A DNA stretch of 64,000 bases from positions 248,001 to 312,000 of the forward strand of contig NZ_RQIH01000001.1 of the NCBI RefSeq assembly GCF_003939025.1, read 5' to 3'. This DNA comes from Rhizobium sophoriradicis. GTDB lineage: Bacteria > Pseudomonadota > Alphaproteobacteria > Rhizobiales > Rhizobiaceae. The notes beneath the pieces were generated by a model, which saw only the letters and a list, made by a program, of their open reading frames with translations, ran no database searches and was not told the DNA's origin. Positions 8,852 through 17,601 of this stretch are shown one piece after another. A program made the translations under genes and the position numbers. Each line of letters opens with the position of its first letter. Positions within the stretch are counted from its first letter, which is position 1.

Positions 8852-8899
8852 TCGCAGGTATCTCCTGGTTCGAGTGTTGTCGATGATGGCTGATGTGGA

Positions 8900-9679
8900 T
8901 CAATGGGCGCTGAGACGGGTGAATTCCCGGCAGCGGGCGCTGACCGGCGCCCCGAAAACCTGTTCCGGCGGCCCTTCCTCCTCGATCCGTCCTTGATGCA
9001 GGAAGAGGACGCGGCTCGAAACATCCCGGGCGAAACGCATTTCATGCGTGACGATCAGCATGGTCCGGCCTTCTTCGGCGAGATCGCGGATGACCTTGAG
9101 GACCTCACCGACCAGCTCCGGATCGAGCGCCGATGTCGGCTCGTCGAAAAGCATGACGGCGGGATCGACGCAAAGTGCCCTCGCAATTGCCGCGCGCTGC
9201 TGCTGACCGCCGGAGAGGAAGGCGGGATAGGCGTCGCGCTTGTCGAAGAGCCCGACCTTGTGGAGCAGAGATTCCGCCTTTTCGATCGCCTCGCGCTTTG
9301 AAATGCCCATGACATGCACCGGCGCCTCGATGACGTTTTCCAGCACGGTGCGATGCGCCCAGAGATTGAAACTCTGAAACACCATCCCCAGTCCGGTCCG
9401 CAGCCGTTCGATCTGCCGCCAGCTGTGCGGCTGCAGCCGCCCGCCGCGGCCGGCCTTCAGCGCGACTTCCTCGCCGTTCACGGCAATGCGGCCGCGATCC
9501 GGCGTTTCCAGGAAATTGATGCATCGGAGGAACGTGCTCTTGCCGGAGCCCGACGAACCGATGATCGAAATCACGTCCGACTTGTGGGCCTCCGTCGAGA
9601 TACCTTTCAGAACCTGTTGCGAGCCGAAGCTTTTATAGAGATCTTCGACGCGAAGAGCAGGAGAGGGCTGATCCGACAT
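8900..9679 (-). CDS. Polar amino-acid ABC transporter ATP-binding protein (HisP/GlnQ type)
   Basis: Cytoplasmic ATPase of 259 residues energising the importer. Walker A is GSSGSGKST, the signature is [15 protein letters not shown], Walker B is [14 protein letters not shown] and the H-loop is [11 protein letters not shown]. This set, with the insert [17 protein letters not shown], is typical of the HisP/GlnQ group. It is first in the operon and divergent from an Lrp/AsnC gene 157 bases away, which places the operon promoter between 9680 and 9836. Confidence 0.94.
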   Translation of the reverse strand: MSDQPSPALRVEDLYKSFGSQQVLKGISTEAHKSDVISIIGSSGSGKSTFLRCINFLETPDRGRIAVNGEEVALKAGRGGRLQPHSWRQIERLRTGLGMVFQSFNLWAHRTVLENVIEAPVHVMGISKREAIEKAESLLHKVGLFDKRDAYPAFLSGGQQQRAAIARALCVDPAVMLFDEPTSALDPELVGEVLKVIRDLAEEGRTMLIVTHEMRFARDVSSRVLFLHQGRIEEEGPPEQVFGAPVSARCREFTRLSAH

Positions 9680-9762
9680 GCATAGTTCCGGCTGAATTCA
9701 ATCTGCGAAGGATAATGATAAAAGAACGCGGTTTTTTCGCGCAATTTCCATCTCTTTTGCAT

Positions 9763-9779
9763 ATTATGAGCAAAATAAT
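9763..9779. promoter_or_regulatory. AT-rich inverted repeat in the divergent lrp/ABC promoter region
   Basis: ATTAT-N7-ATAAT (ATTATGAGCAAAATAAT) lies between the ABC operon and the Lrp/AsnC gene. Lrp-family proteins bind AT-rich imperfect palindromes next to their own genes, so this is a candidate site. The match is weak and rests on position. Confidence 0.3.
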
Positions 9780-9836
9780 GTTTTCAACGCTGCGAATGTG
9801 GCGCAACGCTTGCTGTGGCAAGGATCGGACTGGACC

Positions 9837-10301
9837 ATGGAGCAACTGGATCGTTTTGACCGCGACATTCTCGATATCGTTCAGCGCGATTGCCAGTTGA
9901 AAGCTGAAACGATCGCCGAACGGGTCGGACTGTCGGTCTCCGCCGTGCAGCGGCGGTTGAAGCGGCTGCGCGAGGAGGGGATCATCAAGGCGGAGGTGGC
10001 CGTACTGGATCGCAAGGCGACGCCGACATCGATGGTCTTCATCGTCGGCATGGAGATCGAGCGCGACAATTACGACGCGCTGGCGAAATTCCGCCTTTGG
10101 GCGGAGAAGCAGGATCATATTCAGCAAGTCTATTACGTCACAGGCGCCGTCGATCTGATCGCGATCGTCACCGCCCGCGACGTCGAGCATTATGACGACA
10201 TCGCCGCCCTGATCATGGCCGACAATCCGCAGATCCGCCGCATGCATACCAATGTCGTGCTGCGTGACGTCAAGCTCGGCCTGTTCGTGCCAGTGGAATA
10301 G
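9837..10301 (+). CDS. Lrp/AsnC-family transcriptional regulator
   Basis: Feast/famine regulator of 154 residues. The N-terminal helix-turn-helix reads AETIAERVGLSVSAVQRRLKRLREEGIIKAEVAVLDR and is followed by a RAM (ACT-like) effector domain, TPTSMVFIVGMEIERDN... VYYVTGAVDLIAIVTARD. The ATG at 9837 has AAGGA about 12 bases upstream; an in-frame start at 9798 would add 13 residues that do not resemble the family. It is divergent from the amino-acid importer/mmuM operon, so it most likely senses an amino acid and controls that operon. Confidence 0.92.
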   Translation: MEQLDRFDRDILDIVQRDCQLKAETIAERVGLSVSAVQRRLKRLREEGIIKAEVAVLDRKATPTSMVFIVGMEIERDNYDALAKFRLWAEKQDHIQQVYYVTGAVDLIAIVTARDVEHYDDIAALIMADNPQIRRMHTNVVLRDVKLGLFVPVE

Positions 10302-10387
10302 CGCTTGCCGGCCAACACCGACAAGCCGCTGGACACGCATTCGGCAAAGCGCATAATTCCGGCGCGCATCCCGGGGAGGACCGATCG

Positions 10388-11773
10388 TTGACGTTACGAC
10401 ACCAGATCATCGCATTGGCGATCGTCCCCCTCGTCATCTCGATCCTCGCGATCACCACCTTCATCACCTGGCAATCGGCAAATCTCGCCAAGAACAGCAT
10501 CGAGACGTTCGAGCAGAACATGCTGAAGACGAGGGAAGCCGAGATCCTCAATCTGACCAATCTTGCCCTATCGGCCATCCAGACGATCTACGACAAGGCC
10601 GGCCCCGACGACGAAGCCGCCAAACAGCAGGTGGCTAGTATTCTGACCTCGCTCGACTACGGCAAGGACGGCTATTTCTTCGTCTACGATTATGACGGAA
10701 ACAATATCGTTCATCCGCGCCAGAGCTTCCGGCATGGACAAAACTGGCTCGACCTGACGGATCCCGATGGCGACAAGGTGATTGCCGAGCTGATCGCCAC
10801 CGCAAAGGCGGGCGGCGGCCTGCACCAGTACAAATGGCAGAAACCTTCCACCGGACAGATCGCCGACAAGCTCTCCTTCGTCGTCAGTCTCGACAAATGG
10901 CACTGGGTGGTGGGAACCGGCGTTTATCTGGACGACGTCTTCGCCCAAAGTGCGGCCGCCAACAAGGTGATGCGCGCCAATATCAGACGGACCTTCGTCA
11001 TCGTCGCGCTGATCGCCGTGCCCGCAGTGCTCGTCGTTTTCACCACCTGCATGCTGCTGACATTCCACGAACGCCGCATGGCCGACAGCCGGCTCAAGGA
11101 GCTGACGCAGCGGGTCATCGACACCCAGGAAGAGGAGCGCACCCGGCTGGCGCGCGAGCTGCATGACGGCATCTCCCAGACCCTTCTCGGCGTGCGCTAT
11201 GCGATGGATCTCGCCGGCCGCAAGGTCAGGACCAATGTCGACGAGGCGGCACTGACCATCGAGCGCGGCGTCGAGGCGCTGAACGGCGCCATCAAGGAAA
11301 TCCGGCTGCTCTCGCATGATCTGCGCCCGCGCGTGCTCGACGATCTCGGCCTGACGGCGGCGCTGGAGGCACTGTGCCATCACTTTGCCGAACGGACGGG
11401 GATCGAGACGACGATCGACGCCTCGGGCTTTGCCGGCATGCTGAAGGCGGAAGCCAGCACCGCCCTTTATCGCGTCGCCCAGGAGGCCTTCAACAATGTC
11501 GAACGGCATTCGGGCGCCTCGAAGCTTTCGGTCAAGCTCTGGAATGACGGCGGCCGCGCCCGAATGACCATCTCCGACAACGGCACCGGCTTCGATGGCG
11601 CTAGGGATGGCGCGTCCGGCGGCTCGGGCCTCGGCCTGCGCAACATGCAGGAGCGGATGGCGCACTTCCGGGGCCTGCTTCTCATCAACAGCAGCGAGGC
11701 GGGCACGACGCTGACGGCGATGATGCCGAGATCGGCCAATCTTGCCCCTGGCAAGCAGGCGCAAGCCGCATGA
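10388..11773 (+). CDS. mctS: Cache-domain sensor histidine kinase (MctS-like)
   Basis: Membrane sensor kinase of 461 residues. A first transmembrane helix near residues 8-28 is followed by a periplasmic single Cache domain (GYFFVYDYDGNNIVHP), a second helix near 195-222, a HisKA_3 dimerisation domain with phospho-acceptor His259 (ARELHDGISQTLLG), and an HATPase domain ending with SGLGLRNMQERM. This is the NarX/DegS-type class, which pairs with LuxR-type regulators such as the overlapping next gene. The start is a TTG with GGGGAGG at good spacing. The order kinase, regulator, DUF3311, symporter matches the mctSR/mctP locus of R. leguminosarum, so short monocarboxylates or alanine are likely signals. 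The symbol is assigned by arrangement and family. Confidence 0.88.
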   Translation: MTLRHQIIALAIVPLVISILAITTFITWQSANLAKNSIETFEQNMLKTREAEILNLTNLALSAIQTIYDKAGPDDEAAKQQVASILTSLDYGKDGYFFVYDYDGNNIVHPRQSFRHGQNWLDLTDPDGDKVIAELIATAKAGGGLHQYKWQKPSTGQIADKLSFVVSLDKWHWVVGTGVYLDDVFAQSAAANKVMRANIRRTFVIVALIAVPAVLVVFTTCMLLTFHERRMADSRLKELTQRVIDTQEEERTRLARELHDGISQTLLGVRYAMDLAGRKVRTNVDEAALTIERGVEALNGAIKEIRLLSHDLRPRVLDDLGLTAALEALCHHFAERTGIETTIDASGFAGMLKAEASTALYRVAQEAFNNVERHSGASKLSVKLWNDGGRARMTISDNGTGFDGARDGASGGSGLGLRNMQERMAHFRGLLLINSSEAGTTLTAMMPRSANLAPGKQAQAA

Positions 11774-12441
11774 CGGAACGCCCGAAAATCAAGGTACTCC
11801 TGATCGACAACCATCCGCTGGTGCTGGACGGATTGAAAGCCGTGCTCGAAACATTCGATCATATCGAGGTCGCCGGCACCGCGGGCTTGGCGCAAACCGG
11901 GCTCGATATCGCCCGGCAGATCCAGCCGCAGGTGGTGCTGATGGACATCAACATGCCCAAGCTCAGCGGCATCGATGCGATCGAACTGTTCAGGAGCGAA
12001 CTTCCTGAGACCCGCGTCGTGATGCTTTCCATGCATGACAGCCGGGAATATATCTCCTCCTCGGTCATGCGCGGCGCCGCCGGTTATGTTCTGAAAGACG
12101 TCTCCACAGAGGAGATCGTCGCGGCGATCGAAACCGTCGCGGATGGCGGCACCTATTTCTCCTCGGGCGTCTTCGACGCGCTGATGGGGGAACGGGGGGA
12201 GGAGGGGAGCAACCCCTTGACGCCGCGCGAACGCGATATCCTCGGGCTGATCGTTGCCGGGCGGAGCAACCGCGAGATCGCCGAAGTGCTCGGGATAAGC
12301 TCTGCCACGGCGGAAACCCATCGCAAGAACCTCAAGAAGAAACTTGGCATCCCCACCACCGCAGGCCTCATTCGCTACGCGCTCGATCACGGCATCGCCT
12401 CGAAAATCGACGCAAATTCGCGCCTACCCACTTCTGGGTAG
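11770..12441 (+). CDS. mctR: LuxR/NarL-type response regulator (MctR-like)
   Basis: Two-domain response regulator of 223 residues. The receiver domain has Asp59 in VVLMDINMPKLSG as phosphorylation site, and the conserved lysine lies in GYVLKDVSTEEI. The C-terminal LuxR helix-turn-helix is LTPREREDILGLIVAGRSNREIAEVLGIS-like, ending KTLHRKNLKKKLGI-like (seen here as ETHRKNLKKKLGI). The ATG overlaps the kinase stop (ATGA), so the two are translationally coupled partners. It probably activates the symporter genes that begin 246 bases downstream. Confidence 0.9.
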   Translation: MTERPKIKVLLIDNHPLVLDGLKAVLETFDHIEVAGTAGLAQTGLDIARQIQPQVVLMDINMPKLSGIDAIELFRSELPETRVVMLSMHDSREYISSSVMRGAAGYVLKDVSTEEIVAAIETVADGGTYFSSGVFDALMGERGEEGSNPLTPRERDILGLIVAGRSNREIAEVLGISSATAETHRKNLKKKLGIPTTAGLIRYALDHGIASKIDANSRLPTSG

Positions 12442-12687
12442 AGCCCGGCATTTCAGCTCTGCGCCCATCTTGTGAGGATAAAACCGACGCCCTAGGACTC
12501 CATTCGCGGCTTGCCAAGTGCCAGCCGTTGGGAGGAATTCACATGCGTTACATCAGCTTCCGATCCGCCGGAAAAGCTCGAGCGACCCGAACCGGGCCTG
12601 CTGCCGCCGCCGGCTGACAGACCTGCCTTCCACGCCGACAACTGGAACATGGCGACCGCTATTGCGGCGCCTGAAAGGTACTCCGAC

Positions 12688-12885
12688 ATGGAAAAACCAC
12701 GTAGCAAGGCAGCGCTATGGCTGCTGATCATTCCGTACATAGGTCTGCTCTGGCCGCCATTCTACAATCTCCGCGAGCCGTCGCTTTTCGGCTTCCCCTT
12801 CTTCTACTGGTATCAGCTTCTCTGGGTGCCGATCACGGCGACGCTGACCTGGATTGCCTATCGGAGCGTTCGCCATGACGACTGA
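12688..12885 (+). CDS. DUF3311 small membrane protein, symporter partner
   Basis: A 65-residue protein with two hydrophobic helices (ALWLLIIPYIGLLWPPFYN and FYWYQLLWVPITATLTWIAY) and a short basic tail. Proteins of the DUF3311 family commonly precede SSS symporters as a small accessory subunit; their exact role is not established. The ATG at 12688 has AAAGG upstream and gives the usual family length; the open frame continues upstream to 12511 without resembling the family. Its last 11 bases overlap the start of the symporter gene. Confidence 0.82.
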   Translation: MEKPRSKAALWLLIIPYIGLLWPPFYNLREPSLFGFPFFYWYQLLWVPITATLTWIAYRSVRHDD

Positions 12886-14350
12886 CATCAACGGCACGGC
12901 GCTCGCCGTCTTCATCTTCTTCTTCGCCCTCGTCACCGTCATGGGTTTCGTCGCCAGCCGCTGGCGCAAGCCCGAGACGCTCGCCCATATCGATGAATGG
13001 GGTCTCGGCGGGCGAAACTTCGGCACCTGGATCACCTGGTTCCTCGTCGGCGGCGACTTCTATACCGCCTATACAGTCATCGCCGTTCCGGCGCTGGTCT
13101 ATACCGTCGGCGCCTACGGTTTCTTCGCGCTGCCCTATACGATTGTCGTCTATCCCTTCGTCTTCATGGTCATGCCGATCCTGTGGAAACGCGCCAAGGA
13201 TTTCGGCTATGTCACAGCCGCCGACGTCGTTCACGGCCAATACGGATCGCGCGGTCTCGAGCTCGCCGTCGCGGCGACGGGCGTCATCGCCACCATGCCT
13301 TACATTGCCCTCCAGCTCGTCGGCATGACGGCGGTCTTGAAGGCACTCGGATTGCACGGCGAGCTGCCGCTGGCGATCGCCTTCATCGTGCTGGCGCTCT
13401 ACACCTATTCGGCGGGCCTGCGCGCCCCGGCTCTGATCGCCTTTGTCAAGGACATCATGATTTATATTGTGGTGATCGCAGCGGTCGCGCTTATCCCGTC
13501 GAAGCTCGGCGGCTACGCCAATGTCTTCGCATCGGCTGACGCGGCCTTCCAGGCCAAGGGTTCCGGCAACCTGCTGCTCGGCGGCAATCAGTATGTCGCC
13601 TATGCCACGCTCGCTTTCGGTTCGGCGCTCGCGGCCTTCATGTATCCGCATACGCTGACCGGCATCTTTGCCTCCAACAGCGGCAAGACGATCCGCAAGA
13701 ATGCGATCATGCTGCCCGCCTATACGCTGCTGCTCGGCCTTCTGGCGCTGCTCGGCTATATGGGCCATGCCGCCAACCTGAAGCTCGACAGTGCCAATGA
13801 CGTCGTTCCGACCCTGTTCAAGACGCTGTTTTCGGGCTGGTTCTCGGGCTTCGCCTTTGCGGCGATCGCGATCGGCGCACTGGTGCCGGCGGCGGTGATG
13901 AGCATCGGCGCGGCCAACCTCTTCACCCGCAATTTCTGGAAGGCCTATGTCGACCCCAAGGTCAGCGATGCGGGCGAAGCCAAGGTCGCGAAGGTGACGT
14001 CGCTGGTGGTGAAGGTCGGCGCGTTGCTCGTCATCATCTTCCTGCCGACGCAGTTCGCACTCGACCTGCAGCTGCTCGGCGGCATCTGGATCCTGCAGAC
14101 GCTGCCGGCTCTGGTCTTCGGTCTCTATACCAACTGGTTCCGCGCACCCGGTCTGCTTGCCGGCTGGTTCGTCGGCTTCTGCGGCGGCACCTACCTCGTC
14201 TGGGATGCCGGCTGGAAGCCGCTGCATCTGATCAGCCTCGGCGGTGAACCCTTCACCGTCTATACCGGGCTGCTGGCGCTTGCGGCAAACATCGCCGTTG
14301 CGGTCGTGGTCAACGCCCTGCTTCCGGCCAAGGTCCCGGCTCGGGCGTAA
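12875..14350 (+). CDS. mctP: Na+/solute symporter, monocarboxylate permease (MctP-like)
   Basis: Inner-membrane symporter of 491 residues with about 13 hydrophobic segments, of the sodium:solute symporter (SSS) family. It starts MTTDINGTALAVFIFFFALVTVMGF and has the early motif WGLGGRNFGTWITWFLVGGDFYTAYT and the later YPHTLTGIFAS, both typical of MctP-like members. In R. leguminosarum MctP carries lactate, pyruvate, propionate and alanine. It overlaps the DUF3311 gene by 11 bases and ends at a strong terminator. Assignment to monocarboxylates rests on the conserved arrangement with mctSR. Confidence 0.9.
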   Translation: MTTDINGTALAVFIFFFALVTVMGFVASRWRKPETLAHIDEWGLGGRNFGTWITWFLVGGDFYTAYTVIAVPALVYTVGAYGFFALPYTIVVYPFVFMVMPILWKRAKDFGYVTAADVVHGQYGSRGLELAVAATGVIATMPYIALQLVGMTAVLKALGLHGELPLAIAFIVLALYTYSAGLRAPALIAFVKDIMIYIVVIAAVALIPSKLGGYANVFASADAAFQAKGSGNLLLGGNQYVAYATLAFGSALAAFMYPHTLTGIFASNSGKTIRKNAIMLPAYTLLLGLLALLGYMGHAANLKLDSANDVVPTLFKTLFSGWFSGFAFAAIAIGALVPAAVMSIGAANLFTRNFWKAYVDPKVSDAGEAKVAKVTSLVVKVGALLVIIFLPTQFALDLQLLGGIWILQTLPALVFGLYTNWFRAPGLLAGWFVGFCGGTYLVWDAGWKPLHLISLGGEPFTVYTGLLALAANIAVAVVVNALLPAKVPARA

Positions 14351-14361
14351 GATAAGAACAG

Positions 14362-14400
14362 GAAGGGCAGCAAACGCTGCCCTTCGCTACTTTATTTTTT
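14362..14400 (+). terminator. Rho-independent terminator after mctP
   Basis: GAAGGGCAGC-AAAC-GCTGCCCTTC is a perfect 10-bp stem with a 4-base loop, followed by a T-rich tract ending in six Ts. It lies 11 bases after the symporter stop. The opposing chemoreceptor gene ends at 14420, so the stem may also slow read-through from that side. Confidence 0.9.
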
Positions 14401-14419
14401 CAGCAGAACCCTCTGTGGT

Positions 14420-16387
14420 TTAAAACTCTTCCCAATCGCCGGCCAATGCCGCGTTCCCCTGGGTCGCATTCCCCTGGAACGACCTACCGACCTTGGCGAT
14501 CATCTGGCGCGCCGGCGAAGCCACGGGCTGAGCATGCTGCGCGGGAGCAGGCTGCGATATGCGCCTCGATGCCACCGCCCCGCCAATGTTGAACTGGCCC
14601 AGGAGCTGGAACAGCGCGTCGGCTTCCTTGGCGAGCTTGTGAGCGGCGGCTGTGGCTTCTTCGACCATGGCGGCGTTCTGCTGGGTGCCCTGGTCCATCC
14701 TGTTGACGGCGGTATTGATTTCCTTCAGCCCCGTCGCCTGCTCCTGCGAGGCGCCGACAATGGCGCCGACGTTGCCGTCGACCTGCTGCACCTGTACCGC
14801 AATCTCCTGCAGGGCCTTTCCGGTTTCGCCAACCAGCGCGACGCCGTTTTTGACATGGCCGTTCGAAGCGTTGATCAGCTCCTTGATTTCCTTTGCCGCC
14901 TTAGCGGAACGCTGCGCCAGTTCGCGCACTTCCTGGGCAACAACGGCAAAGCCCTTTCCGGCTTCACCGGCGCGGGCAGCCTCGACGCCGGCGTTCAGCG
15001 CCAGCAGGTTGGTCTGGAAGGCGATCTCGTCGATGACGCCGATGATGCTGCCGATCTCGGTGGCGGAGGATTCGATCTTGCCCATGGCATCGACTGCGTC
15101 ACGGACAACGCCGCCCGAGCGTTCCGCATTGTCTTTCGTCTTGCGGACGAGCTGGCCTGCCTCCTGAGCCCTGTTGCTGGAGTCGGCGACGGTGGTGGTG
15201 ATCTCTTCCAGGGCAGCGGCGGTCTCCTCGACGGAGGCGGCCTGCTGCTCGGTCCGCTTGGCGAGATCGTCCGAAGCGGAGCGGATCTCCTGTGCGCCGG
15301 CCGCAATCGCGCTGGCGTTCTCGGCAACCTTCTGCATGGCGGCACGGAGCTTTTCGACCGCGGAATTGAAGTCGGCTCTGAGTTTTTCCAGGGACGGGAT
15401 GAACGGCGTGCCGATCTGCTGCGTGAGGTCGCCATCGGCCAACGCCTGCAGTGCACTGCCCAACTGGCCGACCGCCCGGTCCGTCTGCTCGGCAAGGGAG
15501 CGGCGTTCGTCGGCATCCTGTTCGAGCCGGTGACGTTCCGCCACCGCCCGCTTGCTTTCCGCATCGGCCTCCCGTTCGGCCTTTGCTGAAATCGCGTCGC
15601 GCAAGCCGGCTACGGCGCGGGCGAGCCTGCCGATCTCGTCGCCGCGGGCTTCGAGACGACCGTCGCCGTGGAGAGTGCCTTCCGCCATCGCCTTCAGCGA
15701 AAGCTGGAGCTTTGCCAGCGGGCCGACGATCGTACGGGATGTTACGGCGGCAGCGACGACCGAAAGAAGAGCCGCAATGCCGAGCGCGGTCAGCACTATC
15801 GGCTTGAAGCCGCTCGCCGAGCTACGAACCTCGCCGCCGATCGATTTGTCCAGTGCTTCCTGGTAGTCGATGAATTTATTGATGGCACCGAGCCACTCCA
15901 CGAAGGCAGGCCGGGCCTGTTCGAGCAGGATCTTGCGGGCCGCTTCGGTATCGCCCTTCACCTGCAGCGCGATGATTTCCGCAACCAGAGGATTGGTTTT
16001 CGCCTGGATGTTGGCGATCTGGTTCAAAATGGCCTTTTCCTGATCCGTCGCACCGGCCGGAGATGCAACCATGTCGGCCATGCGCTTTTCATTCTCGGCA
16101 TAAGTGGCCGCCAGCTTTTCGATCAGTGTCTCGGCCGCCTTGCGTTCGTCCGCCGAGTTCACCAGGGTCACGTCGCGGATGGCGATCGCCCGATCGTGCA
16201 CGCTGCCGCGATAGTTGATGGCAAACCGCTGCTTGACGCTGTTGACGTCGTTGATCGTTTCAAGATTGCTGTTGATCAACCCAACCTCTAGAACCGAATA
16301 GATGGTCAGACCGGCCATCAGCAGAATCAGGAAGCTAAAGCCGAGGGTGAGACGCACCGCGATCCCAAAACTCTTAATGCTGTTCAT
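14420..16387 (-). CDS. Methyl-accepting chemotaxis protein with C-terminal WEEF tether
   Basis: Membrane chemoreceptor of 655 residues. A helix near residues 10-35 is followed by a mostly helical periplasmic domain of the four-helix-bundle (Tar/4HB) type, a second helix near 190-212 and a HAMP domain. A long coiled coil follows with the signalling hairpin [22 protein letters not shown], the most conserved part of all MCPs. The protein ends GDWEEF, resembling the NWETF pentapeptide that tethers CheR/CheB. GGAGAG precedes the ATG at 16387; an extra 21 codons upstream in frame do not look like an MCP. The ligand is unknown. Confidence 0.93.
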   Translation of the reverse strand: MNSIKSFGIAVRLTLGFSFLILLMAGLTIYSVLEVGLINSNLETINDVNSVKQRFAINYRGSVHDRAIAIRDVTLVNSADERKAAETLIEKLAATYAENEKRMADMVASPAGATDQEKAILNQIANIQAKTNPLVAEIIALQVKGDTEAARKILLEQARPAFVEWLGAINKFIDYQEALDKSIGGEVRSSASGFKPIVLTALGIAALLSVVAAAVTSRTIVGPLAKLQLSLKAMAEGTLHGDGRLEARGDEIGRLARAVAGLRDAISAKAEREADAESKRAVAERHRLEQDADERRSLAEQTDRAVGQLGSALQALADGDLTQQIGTPFIPSLEKLRADFNSAVEKLRAAMQKVAENASAIAAGAQEIRSASDDLAKRTEQQAASVEETAAALEEITTTVADSSNRAQEAGQLVRKTKDNAERSGGVVRDAVDAMGKIESSATEIGSIIGVIDEIAFQTNLLALNAGVEAARAGEAGKGFAVVAQEVRELAQRSAKAAKEIKELINASNGHVKNGVALVGETGKALQEIAVQVQQVDGNVGAIVGASQEQATGLKEINTAVNRMDQGTQQNAAMVEEATAAAHKLAKEADALFQLLGQFNIGGAVASRRISQPAPAQHAQPVASPARQMIAKVGRSFQGNATQGNAALAGDWEEF

Positions 16388-17168
16388 TGGCACTCTCCAT
16401 CGTTGGCGAGGTTTGTCAAAAGTGGCTGGGGCACCAGGATCGATCGACACATCTCATTATGTGTGCGGTCTCGATCCGTTCCCCGAATGCGCGCGGCCGC
16501 GGCTCGTCGCGCCGGACATGCCGCGTCGCATGCACGCTGCTTACCCGGAGCGGCCGAAGCCAGTGCTCCGAGACGCGGAAGCGCACGTGAAGAAACAACC
16601 TTGATTTCATGCAAGATTTCGGATGCCGGCCCGCCATCATGGCGTAGGTGACGATCCTGAGAACGTCGTTCCGATATCCCAAAAATCTAGGGGTATATAT
16701 TTTAGAGAGTGTAAACGGAGCCCACGGAGAGCCAGTATGTTGCTCTTTTCGTAAATTTGTGAGCATTTTTTGCACGGACGCCACGCGGGAAGAGTATGCT
16801 AAGTTGTTTTGCAGAAACCGCCGATATCTGCTGTTGTAAATCCGGCGCTCATCTCTTTCGGCGCCTTGCACTCGGACAATGATCTGAGGAACGCCGAACG
16901 GAAATTTCGAATCACTTCGGATTCACTGCAGGAGCACGGACGATGCTTGGCGGCGGCACTACGGCGCCAAGAATTCCGGCCAGAGCCAATGCGCGGCAGG
17001 GACCTGACATCCTTTGCACTTGGCATTGCGGCCCGCTGCAACGACCAACACCGCGTCATCGAGCTCTGACCTCCGGATCGGAAATCTTATGAAAAAGCAC
17101 CTGAGACGATGTGTCCAAGGCGCTGAAGGTGTTTGGTTCAGCCGGTTGAGCCGCGGGGATCAGCTACA
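16388..17168. other. Intergenic stretch without a convincing gene
   Basis: About 780 bases between the chemoreceptor and the small barrel protein. Several frames are open for 60-150 codons on both strands (for example 16416-16871 minus and 16809-17069 plus), but none shows a recognisable domain or a clear ribosome-binding site. Bases 16680-16810 are noticeably richer in A+T than the surroundings and may hold the chemoreceptor promoter or a degraded insertion. No repeat or RNA gene was recognised. Confidence 0.5.
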
Positions 17169-17507
17169 TCAGGCGATCTGCGGCGGGTATTCGCTGGCCG
17201 AAAATACGTGATGGTGCACCTTGCCCGTGAAGAGCTTCAGCAGCTCCCCCGTCACCTCGCGGCTCTCCGAGCGCACATTGGAGCGCAGCGCCATATCGAC
17301 CGCCTCCATGTCGGGATAACGAATGGCGAGCGCCATGGCATAGACCGGAGCACCCTCGTCGCGCTCCACCCCGTCCAGCACCCGTATTTCCTCCGCACCC
17401 GGAAATTGCGTCCAGAGAGGAACGAGCTGCTGTCTCACAAAGTCGCGGAATTCCTCTTCCCGACCGGGATGGATTTCGCCCTCAAACAAAGCGTAACGAA
17501 TGATCAT
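17169..17507 (-). CDS. Small dimeric alpha/beta-barrel-type protein
   Basis: A 112-residue protein beginning MIIRYALFEGEIHPGREEEFRDFVRQQLVPLW, whose strand-helix pattern resembles small ferredoxin-like barrels (EthD/antibiotic-biosynthesis-monooxygenase-like). It contains LDGVERDEGAPVYAMALAIRYPDMEAVDMAL and ends with a histidine-rich turn, GKVHHHVF. It follows the sugar-binding protein gene on the same strand, separated by a hairpin, and is probably a distal member of that operon. A role as mutarotase-like or lactone-handling protein is possible but not shown. Confidence 0.7.
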   Translation of the reverse strand: MIIRYALFEGEIHPGREEEFRDFVRQQLVPLWTQFPGAEEIRVLDGVERDEGAPVYAMALAIRYPDMEAVDMALRSNVRSESREVTGELLKLFTGKVHHHVFSASEYPPQIA

Positions 17508-17565
17508 AGGTTCTCTCTTCCAAAACTCGCAGGAGCTGGATCGTTAGTGATGTGATGTCAGGGAT

Positions 17566-17591
17566 CAGGGCGTACCGGTTGATACGCCCTG
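17566..17591 (-). terminator. Hairpin after sugar-binding-protein gene
   Basis: CAGGGCGTA (17566-17574) pairs perfectly with TACGCCCTG (17583-17591) around an 8-base loop. It starts 11 bases after the binding-protein stop. There is no clear T-run, so it may stabilise the mRNA end or only partly terminate before the downstream small gene. Confidence 0.5.
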
Positions 17592-17601
17592 CTTGAAAGG
17601 C

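Noticed and set aside
12833..14227. 464-codon open frame on the minus strand
   Set aside because: Antisense to mctP; low-complexity charged sequence without motifs.
16416..16871. 151-codon open frame on the minus strand as a possible gene
   Set aside because: No domain, no clear ribosome-binding site and unusual composition.
16809..17069. 86-codon plus-strand frame
   Set aside because: No recognisable motif; both strands are open here, which is common by chance in this DNA.
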